This document shows positions 1-9,052 of a DNA stretch of 64,000 nucleotides, in pieces. This DNA comes from Carallia brachiata. Taxonomy: Eukaryota; Streptophyta; Magnoliopsida; Malpighiales; Rhizophoraceae. Numbering within the stretch: the first letter of the stretch is position 1; every line of letters begins with the position of its first letter. The notes below the pieces were generated by a model. That model was not told the DNA's origin. It ran no database searches and worked only from the letters and a program-made list of their open reading frames with translations. A program made the translations under genes and the position numbers. The stretch is taken from NCBI GenBank assembly GCA_021464245.1, contig JADCRB010000066.1, forward strand, positions 4,624,558 to 4,688,557, given 5' to 3'.

Positions 1-168
1 CTATCCCCATCACGATGATATTTCAAAGATTACCCGGGCCTGTTGACCAAGGCTATAGACTCGTTGAATACATTAGTGTAGAGCGCGTGCGGCCCAGAAC
101 ATCTAAGGGCATCACAGACCTGTTATTGCCTCAAACTTCCTTGGTCTAGAAGGCCATAGTCCCTCTTG
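1..168 (-). pseudogene. 18S rRNA internal fragment (second rDNA unit)
   Basis: The reverse complement matches an internal part of plant 18S rRNA, roughly 260-430 nt from its 3' end. The same stretch occurs again at about 3879-4046 in the longer 18S copy, which lets the two be aligned directly. The match stops sharply at about 168, where the next 18S bases (present after 4046) are replaced by unrelated spacer, so the 5' part of this 18S is missing. The left side runs off the window. By eye against conserved 18S it has fewer changes (about 9) than the 3879-4046 copy (about 17), so the two copies decayed to different extents. It cannot be a functional rRNA gene as seen here. Confidence 0.9.
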
Positions 169-579
169 CAAACATGCCCAGCACATGCCCATTCAACGAG
201 TCGGTGCAAGTTGCCAGCAATCCATTCCTTGGCCGTTTTCAAGCTCTCTTTGGTGGCTAAAGCCTTTGCTGATCTTCCCATCACCTTGCTTGTTGACATG
301 CCTAGCCCATGTCTATGTCCATGTCCATGCCCATTCAATGAGTAGGTGTAATGTGCCAACAACTTTATTATGCTCTTCGCTCGAGAGTCTAACACCTAAC
401 CTCTCTAGTGCTCGGTGCAAGCATGCTGGTAGGGGTTCCTCATTGCGAGCCTCCGCAAACACCCGATGCAACTATCAAGCATATTGTGTAGGGCTCAACT
501 TAGAGATTTCCAAGTCCGAATGCTAGCCTCCTAGCCAGCTCAAGAAAAGTTGGAATAGTGATATGAGGGGAGAGGGTGG
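169..579. other. Short spacer between 25S and 18S relics
   Basis: This ~410-bp stretch separates the 25S 3' end from the next 18S fragment. It has no recognisable gene. In the rDNA order it occupies the intergenic-spacer position, but it is far shorter than a normal plant spacer of several kilobases. It contains two related segments starting near 187 and 329 (both read TGCCCATTCAAYGAGT, followed by similar bases to a TGCCARCAA-like end) and a small run of CATGTC/CATGCC hexamers at about 305-331. It may be a remnant spacer or filler at a deletion junction; I cannot tell which. Confidence 0.5.
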
Positions 580-2994
580 GACGAATCGAAGCGACAAAGG
601 GCTGAATCTCAGTGGATCATGGCAGCAAGGCCACTCTGCCACTTACAGTAGCCTGTGGCATATTTAAGTCGTTTGCAAAGGATTCTGCCGGTCAATCAGT
701 AGAAATTATAATTCAAGGCGGCAACCGCAACTCGTCCACTGCGGGTGCTTCACCCATGACACGTGCCTTTAGGGGCCATAAGGCTCCTACTGTGGGTCGG
801 CAGTCAAACGACGGGTGCACGCGTCGCTTCTATCCCAGGCTCTAACTTAGAGGCATTCAATGATAATTTAGCGCATGGTAACTTCGTACCACAAGCTTTT
901 CAACCAAGCATGATGACCAATTGTGCAAATCAACGGTTCTTATCGTACTAGGTTGGATTACTATGTGATGTCGTCATTAGTAGGGTAAAACTAACCTGTC
1001 TCACGATAATCTAAACCCATCCCATGTTCCATATTGGTGGGTGAACAATACAACACTCGGTGAATTCTGCTTCACAATGATAGGAAGAGCCGACATCAAA
1101 GGATCATAAAGCAACATCGGTATGAACGCTTGGCTACCACAAGCCAATTATCCTGTGGTAACTTTTCTGACACCTCTAGCTTCAAATTTTGAAGGTCTAA
1201 AGGATCAATAGGCCACGCTTTCACGATTTGTATTTGTATTGGAAATCAGAATCAAACGAGCTTTTACCCTTCTGTTCCACACGAGATTTCTGTTCTTATT
1301 GAGCTGATCATAGGACACCTGTGTTATCTTTTAATGGAAGTGTTGTCCCAGCCAAACTATCTACCTGACAATGTCTTCCACTCGGATCAGCCCGTCGAAC
1401 AGCCTTCGCTCCAAAAAGAAGGGGAATGCCTCGCCTCTGATTTACATAATAAGTAAATAACGTTAAAAGTAGTCGTATTTCACTTTCGCCAGGGGACCGG
1501 CTCCCACTTATCTACACCTCTCAAGTCGTTTCACAAATTTAGACTAGAGTCAAGCTCAACAAGGTCTTCTTTCCCCACTAATTCCACAAAGCCCATTCCC
1601 TTGGCTGTGGTTTTGCTGGATAGTAGACAGGGACAGTGGGAATCTCATTATAGTTACTCTCGCGAGGCATTTGGGTACCTTAAGAGAGTCATAGTTACTC
1701 CCACCATTTACCCGCGCTTGGTTCAAAGCACTGGGCAGAAATCACATTGCGTTAGCATTCGGAGGGACCATCGCAATGCTTTGTTTTAATTAAACAGTCG
1801 GATTCCCCTTATCAGCACTAGCTTTGAGTCGACTGTTCGACGCCCAGGGAAGGCCCCAAAGTGGCCGTTCCCAGACCCTCACCCGGTTGTCACACGAAGA
1901 CCAGCTCTCGTCGCAGGAGCAGCTCGAGCAGTCTACCGACAATCGATGGGCTCTGGGTTGGTACCCTCGAGCCCAGTCCTCAGAGCCAATCCTTTTCTCA
2001 AGGTAACGGATCTATTTTGCCGACTTCCCTTGCCTACATTGTTCCATTGACCAGAGGCTGTTCACCTGGAGACCAAATGCAGTTATGAGTATGACTAGGC
2101 GTGGTAGGCACTCGGTCCTCTGGATTTTCAAAAGCCGTTGGGGATCACCGGACACCGCGAGACGTGCAATGCTTTTCTAGCCACTGTACCCTACCTTTGA
2201 CTAAGTCCTTTCTAGGGTGGGCAGGCTGTTAAACAGAAAAGAAAACTCTTCCTGAGGCCCTCGTCGATGTCTTCAGACTCCTTAATGTTGTCGTAAGCTA
2301 CCACATCCCAATGCAAGAAATTTTAACTTGATTCCCTTTCAAAGCTCACACTTGGAAGTGCTATCAGATGGGCTTTCCTGGTCTTTTAGGATAGACTAAC
2401 CCATGTGAGGGCGAGCGATGTGTCCATGATTGCAAGAGCGACATCTCCTTGGGTGTTTCAAGGGCTTGGGCTTGGGACACCCCAGCAATCCGAGTTCGTC
2501 CATGCCTCGAGCCCATCGGTGAGCCAGCTCTTCCCGTTCTGTATCCGAATAAGGCGCATAGCCGGCTGCCATCTGTTTCCCTCCCGACAATTTTGAGCAC
2601 TCTTTGACTCTCTTTTCAAAGCCCTTTTGATCTTTCCCTCGCGATACTTGTTTGCTATTAGTCTCTCACCCATATTTGGTCTTGGACGGAGTTTACCGCC
2701 CGATTGGGGCTACTTTCCCAAACAACCATACTCATAGACAGCGGCTCGTGGTACGACAGGGTCTGGGAACAAGGGGGCTCTCACCCTCTCTAGCGCCCCT
2801 TCCAGGGGACTTGGTCCCAATCCATTGCTAAGGACGCTTCTCTAGACTACAATTAAAATGTCGGGGGTGTCTGATTCTCAAGCTGGGCTATTCTGGGTTT
2901 GCTCATCATTACTAAGGGAATCCTCATAAGTTTCTTTTCCTTCACTTATTGATATGATTAAACTCAGTAGGTGATCCCACCTAACTTGGGGTCA
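580..2994 (-). pseudogene. 25S (28S-type) rRNA pseudogene with ~0.95-kb internal deletion
   Basis: The reverse complement follows plant 25S rRNA from its 5' end next to ITS2 (the region just left of 2994, containing the TTGATATG / AAACTCAG landmark at 2949-2966) to its 3' end near 580. The length is about 2.4 kb against about 3.4 kb for an intact gene. The main loss lies at about 2407/2408: the plus-strand text jumps from the block ending CTAACCCATGTG to a block much nearer the 25S 5' end. Smaller gaps of roughly 20-25 nt occur near 1655 and 1720. Many conserved CpG sites read TG or CA. Conserved landmarks used: the GAATCTCAGTGGATC block at 604-618, the block with GGTGGGTGAACAAT near 1036, and the AAACAGTCGGATTCC block near 1792. 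The deletion removes core structural domains, so it is non-functional. Confidence 0.93.
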
Positions 2995-3201
2995 CGATGT
3001 GAGAAATGGTCAAGTTCATCAAAGTTTTAAGCGACGACACGGCCGCATGACACTGTGCGAGGGTCTCTCAATCACTATTTTCGAGGTGAACATTGTCAGG
3101 GACATGGTTTTTGGGGCAACCGAGATGCCGAGCACAGACGAGGCCATCTTCCACCACCAAGCGTAACCCCATCTATTTGGGGGTCGGGTGGGCAATGTTG
3201 T
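2995..3201 (-). other. ITS2 spacer (degenerate)
   Basis: This ~207-bp interval lies between the 25S 5' end and the 5.8S 3' end. Its length is normal for angiosperm ITS2. No coding content is expected. It is assigned from its flanks rather than from its own sequence. Confidence 0.8.
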
Positions 3202-3364
3202 GTGACACCTAGGCAGACGTGCCCCTGGCCAGAAGGCTTCGAGAACAACTTGCATTCAAAGACTTGATGATTCACGAGATTCTACAATTCACACTAAGTA
3301 TCGCATTTCGTTACCTTCTTCATCAATGCGGGAGCTCAGACATCCATTTTTCGAGAGTCATTTT
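3202..3364 (-). pseudogene. 5.8S rRNA pseudogene
   Basis: The reverse complement matches plant 5.8S rRNA along its full length of about 163 nt. It keeps the ATGCGATACTTRGTGTGAAT region, the following GAATTG block and the CAAGTCTTTGAATGCAAGTTG region. Differences from the conserved plant sequence are almost all C-to-T or G-to-A. For example, the conserved CATCGAG reads CATCAAG and GAACGCAAG reads GAATGCAAG. This is the pattern expected when methylated CpG sites decay without selection. The gene sits in normal order between ITS1 and ITS2. The length is intact, but the substitutions in otherwise near-invariant positions mark it as a pseudogene. Confidence 0.92.
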
Positions 3365-3609
3365 GATTCTCATTATAGAGGTGCAATGCCCCTCCTACAC
3401 TCCGTTCCTGGGGTGACGAGGCATTGCCTTTCAATTTTTGATTTCCATGTCACCACCTACGCTGAGGTTTTGTTGTTCGTTCCGCGAGGGTGACCGACGA
3501 GCTATTGGCGTCACGACAAACACTGCAGCGTGCGGGTGCCCATGGACCGACGCACGCCCTGCGTTATGTGATGTTAACTTGTTCATGGGTCGTTCTGTTG
3601 GGTAGAGGC

Positions 3610-3614
<5 letters not shown>
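3365..3614 (-). other. ITS1 spacer (degenerate)
   Basis: This ~250-bp interval lies between the 5.8S 5' end and the 18S 3' end. The length fits angiosperm ITS1 and is short for conifers. I did not find the conserved angiosperm ITS1 processing motif in intact form. The assignment is positional. Confidence 0.8.
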
Positions 3615-3640
<26 letters not shown>

Positions 3641-5100
3641 TAGAAACCTCGTTACCACTTCTCCTTCCACTAAATAATAAGGTTCAGTGGACTTCTTGCG
3701 ACGTCATCAGTGGCAAAAACGGCGAACCGTCCACGTCGCCGCGATCCGAACACTTAACTAGACTATTCAATCGTAAGAGCAATAGGCAGTGTGTACAAAG
3801 GGTAGGGACATAGTCAACACGAGCTGATGACTCACACTTACTAGGAATTCCTCGTTAAAGACCAACAATTGCAATGATCCATCCCCATCAAGATGAAATT
3901 TCAAAGATTACCCAGGCCTATCGGCCAAGGATATAGACTCGTTGAATATATCTGTGTATCACGCTTGTGGTCCAAAACATCTAAGGGCATCACAGACCTG
4001 CTATTACCTGAAACTTCTTTGGCCTAGAAGGCCATAGTCCCTCTATGAAGCTAGCCACGGAGGATCACCTCTGCCTAGCTAGTTAGCAGGCTGAGGTCTC
4101 ATTCGTTAATTAAATTACCAGACAAATCGCTCCACCAACTAAGAACGGCCATTCACCACCACCCATAGAATAAAAAAAAAAGCACTTAGTCTGTCAATCC
4201 TTACTATGTCTGGACCAGATAAGTTTCCCCCTGTTGAGTCAAATTAAGCCGTAGACTCCACTCGTAGTAGTGCCCTTCCGTCAATTCTTTTAAGTTTTAG
4301 CCTTGCGACCATACTCCCCCCGAAACCCAAAGACTTTGATTTCTGATAAGGTGCCGGCAGAGTCCGAAAAGCAACTACTACCGATCCTTGGTCAGCATCG
4401 CTTATGGTTGAGACTAAGACGGTATTGATCATTTTTGAGCCCCCAAACTTCGTTCTTGATTAATAAAAACATCCTTGGCAAACGCTTTTGCAGTTGATTG
4501 TCTTTCATAAATCCATGAATTTCACCTCTGACTTTGAAATACGAATGCCCACAACTGTCCCTGTTAATCATTACTCTGATCCCAAAGGCCAACACAATAG
4601 GATCAAAATCCTATGATGTTATCCCATACTAATGTATCCAAAGCATAGGCTTGCTTTGAGCACTCTATTTTCTTCAAAGTAACAGCACTGGAGGCATGAC
4701 CCGGCCAATTAAGGCCAAGAGCGCATCGCCGGTAGAAGGGATGAGGCGAAAGGTGAACACCAAAGGCAGACTGATCAACTCATCCCAAGGTCCAACTACG
4801 AGCTTTTTAATTGCAACAACTTAAATAGACGCTATTGGAACTGGAATTACCATGGTGGCTGGCACCAGGCCTGACCTCCAACCGATCTTCGTTAAAGGAT
4901 TTAGATTGTATTCATTCCAATTACTAGACTCACAAGAGCTCAGTATTGTTATTTATTGTCAACACCTCCTCGTGTCAGGATGGGGTAATTTGTGCACCTG
5001 CTACCTTCCTTGGATTTCGTACCCGTTTGTTAGGCCCCCTCTCTAGAATCGAACACTAATTCTCTGTTACTCGTTATCACCACAGTAGGTGCTAGTCCCT
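3615..5100 (-). pseudogene. 18S rRNA pseudogene, 5'-truncated
   Basis: The reverse complement follows plant 18S rRNA from its exact 3' end (plus strand CAATGATCCTTCCGTAGG at 3615) up to about 5100, some 1.49 kb of the usual ~1.81 kb. Landmarks include TTGAGTCAAATTAAGCC near 4236, the CCTTCCGTCAATTC block near 4274 and the CAACTACGAGCTTTTTAA block near 4793. At about 5100 the match ends and LTR-like sequence begins, so the first ~320 nt of 18S are gone. The body has no large internal gap but many C/T and G/A changes in conserved positions. The truncation coincides with the start of the retroelement, so insertion plus loss, or a rearrangement, removed the 5' end. Confidence 0.93.
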
Positions 5101-5914
5101 TGAACACTTAGCATGATAGAGTTGGTGGCACCTTCTGCCAATTCCCAGCATTTGACTTTGTGGTGGCTGGGCACTTCTTGAGGCAAGGTGAAAGTTGAGA
5201 GGGTAACGTAGGCACGGGCCTACGTGGGGTCCCAAGGTGGACCAAGGCATGGATTGGGCTACAGATTCGTGGGCTCCATCCAATGGGTCATGGGCATGGG
5301 CCAAGAGGCCCAAAAACACAAGAATGAGTCTTGGCCAAGTTTGCCATGGCAGTACATGGCACCGAGTTTCTTGTGACGTGTGGAACGTGGGGACGTGCGA
5401 GTATGGCTCTATCTTGTTGGCAAAGCATCGTGATAATGCTCATTAGATCATGCATGGGTAAGGATCGTCGGTAGATAAGGTTTTATTGAGATCAAGTGAT
5501 GGATGATCATGGGAGATAAGGCTAATCAAGATCGAGTTGTGGATAAGATCGTGGGAAGATTATCAGCCATGATAGAGATCATGGGGAGATAACGTTTATC
5601 TCCAAGCCCTATATAGTTGGGGACGTCAAACCTTATGGGTTGTCAATTGTACTCAGTGAGAGAGAAATCACTTAGAGAGAAAGAGTGAAACACTATCGAG
5701 AGTTCAGTGATTTATTCCTTTGTATTACTTTGACTTAAAATAATAAAGGTTGGGAAAGGTTCTTGCATGGTCTTCTGTTTCTTTTGAGTGTGCGAGTTGT
5801 GTGCTTGTTATAAAGTTCCATTGTACAATCCTTGTTTGTGCGATTGGCTGAGACTAAGTGCGACTTAGTTCCATCACAAGGCAAAAATTCGAGTGAGAAA
5901 TTTATCACTGTGAT
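5101..5914 (+). repeat. 5' LTR (probable)
   Basis: This ~0.8-kb AT-rich region lies directly before the primer-binding site and gag, where the 5' LTR must be. It holds a TATA box at 5609-5616 and an AATAAA poly(A) signal at 5742-5747, spaced as in an LTR U3-R-U5. The putative U3 has repeated motifs: GATCATGGGAGATAA at 5505-5519 and the same motif with one extra G at 5577-5592, plus weaker relatives near 5462 and 5545. The left boundary is set only by the end of 18S homology, and no clean TG...CA termini were seen. No second LTR copy exists in the window, so the exact ends cannot be proved. Confidence 0.65.
5609..5616 (+). promoter_or_regulatory. LTR TATA box
   Basis: CTATATAG lies about 300 bp upstream of the primer-binding site and about 130 bp upstream of an AATAAA signal (5742-5747). 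This is the expected placement for the LTR promoter that starts the retroelement transcript. Confidence 0.5.
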
Positions 5915-5926
5915 AGATATCAGAGG
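5915..5926 (+). other. Degenerate primer-binding site (initiator-Met tRNA type)
   Basis: AGATATCAGAGG resembles the common plant TGGTATCAGAGC primer site complementary to the 3' end of initiator methionine tRNA, with changes at the first, third and last positions. It sits between the LTR and the gag start at 5942. A short palindrome, TATCACTGTGATA (5904-5916), overlaps its left edge. Confidence 0.55.
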
Positions 5927-5941
5927 ATAAAGGTTTGACTA

Positions 5942-6856
5942 ATGGCAGGTGGTTTGGGTCTTGATGCAGTTCGTGTCTGAATAGCCAAGCTTTTTGAGAT
6001 ACTTGGCGATCTTTCAGAGGATCCAAATTTCACCATGTTCTAAACTTTGATGCTCCATGAGAAGTATATAATCGATCTACAGCGACAATACATGAGGTGG
6101 TGGCCTCTTCAAAAACAGCTTTTTGGCTTGATGAGATGGTAGTAGAAATAGCCATCCTCAAGAAGGCTGTAGCCTCTCAACCGAGCAAAGATGTTATGGT
6201 TGGCTCGACCAAGATGAAGGTGTTGGAGCTTAAATCCTTCAAGGAAGCAAGGGATGCCACGAAGATTAAGAATTTCCTATGAGACATGCAACAGTATTTC
6301 AAGGCTGTCCGAGTGCTAGATGACAAGAAGTCAATCTGACCAGCGTGTATCTACCCAAGGACACCAAGCTGTGGTGGCAGACTCAATTGGATGACAATGG
6401 AAGTGCAGGCAAGTCTAAGATCGAGATGTGGGAGAGACTAAAAAAGGAGTTGAATGACAAGTTTTTGTCCTTGTAATGCGTCATGGGTTGCGAGGGAGTC
6501 CCTAAAGAAGGCAAGTTGTGAAGGACCTACATTCTGAAATGGTAGTGGCTAATGGTTTTGTTGATTTTTGGATCAACAAGTCCTCTGATTTAGATGCTGG
6601 GAAGCAGCCCAAGGATAAGGCCAAAAAGAAGAAGGAGGCAAAAGGGCAAGTATAATGGTGGCGGCAAGGATAAAGGCACAGTCGTCTACCAAAAACAAGA
6701 TAAAGGCAAGTCTAACTTTGGTTGTTTCATCTATAATGGACCACACAAGGCGAAAGAGTGTCCAACGAGGGAGAAGTTAAGTGCCATAGTTGCTGAGGAG
6801 AGTGGCAGAAGCAGCATCTCGAATGATGTTGGCACCTCTCAGGTCAATTCTCTTTA
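5942..6856 (+). pseudogene. gag relic with damaged zinc knuckle
   Basis: The reading begins at ATG 5942 (MAGGLGLDAVRV, then a stop) and is shifted and interrupted several times. A capsid-like stretch runs in frame from 6097 and ends at TGA 6280-6282. There the context NFL-stop-DMQQYF corresponds to the chromovirus motif NFLWDMxQYF, so the stop replaces a tryptophan. The nucleocapsid part is in frame from 6594 to 6856 (87 residues). It has a basic Arg/Lys-rich segment (about residues 8-20) and a zinc knuckle CFIYNGPHKAKEC at residues 44-56. The second cysteine of the CX2CX3HX4C motif is tyrosine here, so zinc binding is lost. Between ~6475 and 6590 part of the capsid C-terminus appears to be missing. 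In a live element Gag would form the virus-like particle. Confidence 0.85.
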
Positions 6857-6899
6857 GTTGGTGAGTGCTGTACAAGCTGGACATGCCCCATAATTCAGT

Positions 6900-8634
6900 C
6901 GGATGTATGTGAAGATTGGGCTCAGTAATAAGGAGTTGATGGCAATGGATGACACGGGTGCTACCCACAACTTCGTTGCTAAGAGGATGGTGGAATCATT
7001 GGGTCTAAAAGTCACCAAAACTAGAAGTTGAATGAAGGCAGTCAACTTAGCAACTCAGGAGGTGCTTAGCATGGCATTAGGTGTGGAGGTAACTATTGGT
7101 ACTTGGTTTGGTAAACTTAACTTCACTATGGTGCCTTTAGATGATTTTGATATAATACTGGAGTTGATTTCTTTGTGAGTGCAAAAGTTGCTCTGTTGGC
7201 TCACTCGGGTGGTCTCATGAGCATGCATAAGGATCATCCATGTTATGTTTCTGAAATATTTACTCCCTCTTCCAGTATTGGTGGGAAGTCGGGTAGTATG
7301 CTATTAGCTATGAAGGTGGACTATGGTCTGAAGAAGGGAGCAGTCACCTACCTTGTAGCTTTGATGGAGATCAAAGAAGGCATTGTTGTGGAGGTGGCTA
7401 ATAGTGTTGTAGATTTGTTGGGTGAGTTCAATGATGTGATGCCTCTCGAACTCCCCAAGTGTCTTATCCTAAGGTGTGCCACTGACCACAAGATCAATTC
7501 GGTGCCTGGTTCCAAACCACCAGCACAAGCTCCATACCGCATGAGTCTGCTAGAGTTAGTAAAACTAAGGAAGCAGTTGACGGAGTTACTGGATGTACGC
7601 CTAATTCAGCCCTCCAAAGAGCCATATGGTGCCCTAGTATTGTTTTAGAAGAAACACAATGGCTCCCTACAGATGTGTGTAGATTATAGGGCATTAAACA
7701 AAGTAACAGTGAAGAACAAGTATTTTATTCCATTGATTGCTGACTTGTTTGATAGACTGGTCAGAGCCTCATATTTCACCAAGCTGGATATGCGGTCTGG
7801 ATATTAGTAGGACAGAATTACTAAAGGAGATGAAGGGAAAATGACTTGCATCACTTACTATAAATTCCTAGTGATGTCATTCGGTTAGCTAATGCCCTTG
7901 CTACTTTCTGTAATTTGATGAATCATGTATTTCATGACTTTATCGATCATTTTGTGGTCATTTGTCTTGATGATATTATTGTATATAGTGAGTCTAGAGG
8001 ATCACTTGGCCCACCTGAGGTTGGTGTTGTCTAGGTTGAGAGAGTACCAAATATATGTAAAGAAAAAAAAGTGTGAGTTTGCTCAGTGACAGATTATGTT
8101 CTTGGGGTATAGGGCAAGTCAAGGGCACGTAAAAATGGATCAGAGAAAAGTCCAGGCAATAGTGGAGTGGTAACCCCCTACAAAAGTGTTGGAGTTGAGG
8201 TCTTTTCTTGACTTGTCTAACTACTACAGGAAGTTCGTGCAGGGTTACTCCAAAAAGGTGGCCCCATCAATAGACTTGCTAAAAAGGGTATACCATAGAG
8301 GTGGACCACAGATTGTTAGGAAGCCTTTGACAAGTTGAAGGTAGCAGTGTCCACAGAGTTGGTCCTGAGGCTGGCAGACTTCGAGTTGCCTTTTTTTGTA
8401 CTGATTGACGTCCCAGAAAAAGCCATTGGAGGGGTGTTGGTGCAAGAAACCACCCTATTGCCTAAGAGAGCCAGAAACTCAATAAAGCAGAGCAGTAGTA
8501 CTTGGCTCATAAGAAGGAAATGCTTGTAGTGGTGCATTGTCTTTGCACTTTGAGGATGTACTTGCTGGGTACTAGGTTCATGGTTTAAACCGACAATGTG
8601 CAAACACATTCTTTCACACTCAAAAAAAGCTTTC
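6900..8634 (+). pseudogene. pol relic: protease, reverse transcriptase, RNase H
   Basis: The protease active site reads MDDTGATHNFVAKRMVESLG, with the catalytic Asp-Thr-Gly at 6951-6959. The longest open stretch, 7175-7648, covers the protease-RT linker and the RT start, ending in a segment like KPPAQAPYRMS...LIQPSKEPYGA. RT continues through [15 protein letters not shown], the [10 protein letters not shown] block (about 7778-7807) and the catalytic box at 7963-7974, which reads CLDD where YxDD is usual; stops flank these blocks. RNase H begins near 8370 (ELPFFVLIDVPEKAIGGVLVQE is split by substitutions from the usual TDAS wording) and runs to TDNVQTHSF near 8590. Homology stops at ~8634, before the integrase. 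The region carries several nonsense codons and frameshifts. An intact pol would copy the element RNA into DNA. Confidence 0.88.
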
Positions 8635-9052
8635 TGCACGACATGTCTTCCACCTGCTTCTCAAACTGGCATAGAGTCACATCTTTTTCCTAGCTTACCT
8701 CGCTGTCTGGGGCATTCTTCCACTTCACCAAGTACTCAAACCGCCTGTTCTTCTTACTTTGCCTATGCATTCGGTGGTCCAGGATTCTCTCCACTTCACG
8801 TTGGAACTCAGTTCTTGTTGGAGGCGGTGCATGCCGAGCTTGTTTCCTTGAAGGCTCATTGCCCGCTTCCTCGTAGAAGGGCTTCAAGAAGCTCATATGG
8901 AAGGTTGGATATACCTTCAATCTTTTTGGAAATTGCAACTTGTATGCAACATTGCCAACTTTCTTCTCCACTGTGAAGGGACCGTCATACTTTGGAACCA
9001 GCCCCCGATGCACTGACTTGCTGTTGATCTCCTTCAAAATTTGGGGAGTAAG
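8635..9052 (-). pseudogene. Inverted integrase C-terminus plus chromodomain fragment
   Basis: On the minus strand one frame reads through the integrase C-terminal domain and into a chromodomain. From the right edge it starts KLTPQILKEINSKSVHRG, passes the GLVPKYDGPF and FHMSFLKPFYEE landmarks, then a linker, then the chromodomain (EVERILDHR ... RFEYLVKWK). The open frame from Met 9037 ends at TAG 8690-8692, within EVS-stop-EKDV, where chromodomains usually have SWE, so a tryptophan codon became a stop. Homology continues past it (QFEKQVEDM) to about 8643. Orientation is opposite to gag-RT, so the element has been rearranged. The right edge passes into satellite within a TTTATA hexamer at 9053-9058. 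In a live chromovirus this domain guides insertion to marked chromatin. Confidence 0.9.

Larger units (their letters stand above)
5101..9052 (+). mobile_element. Rearranged Ty3/gypsy chromovirus relic
   Basis: The order is LTR-like region, primer-binding site, gag, protease, reverse transcriptase, RNase H on the plus strand, then an inverted piece with the integrase C-terminus and chromodomain. Gag-zinc-knuckle, DTG protease, an RT core with an altered YxDD box and RNase H are each recognisable in translation but broken by many stops and frameshifts. The whole relic is ~3.95 kb against ~6-9 kb for an intact element. The integrase zinc-binding and catalytic core and the 3' LTR are missing. The chromodomain assigns it to plant chromoviruses, and the general wording of gag and RT resembles the Galadriel/Tekay type, though I would not fix the clade without an alignment. 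It lies between decayed rDNA and the satellite. It cannot move on its own. Confidence 0.9.

Noticed and set aside
185..526. Open frame of 113 codons in the rDNA spacer
   Set aside because: It lies in spacer sequence with repeats, overlaps a minus-strand open frame and has no recognisable domain.
1601..2600. Several 60-78-codon open frames within the 25S relic
   Set aside because: They fall inside rRNA-derived sequence and are chance frames.
3490..3813. 107-codon open frame across ITS1 and the 18S 3' end
   Set aside because: It spans a spacer and a structural RNA relic on the opposite strand, so it is not a protein gene.
5237..5446. Open frame of 69 codons in the LTR region
   Set aside because: It sits in the U3 region upstream of the TATA box, with no known domain and no link to gag.
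8596..8976. Plus-strand open frame of 126 codons over the chromodomain fragment
   Set aside because: It is the antisense shadow of the minus-strand integrase C-terminus and chromodomain.
5101..9052. Complete, potentially mobile retrotransposon
   Set aside because: No integrase core, no 3' LTR, an inverted 3' piece and many stops and frameshifts.
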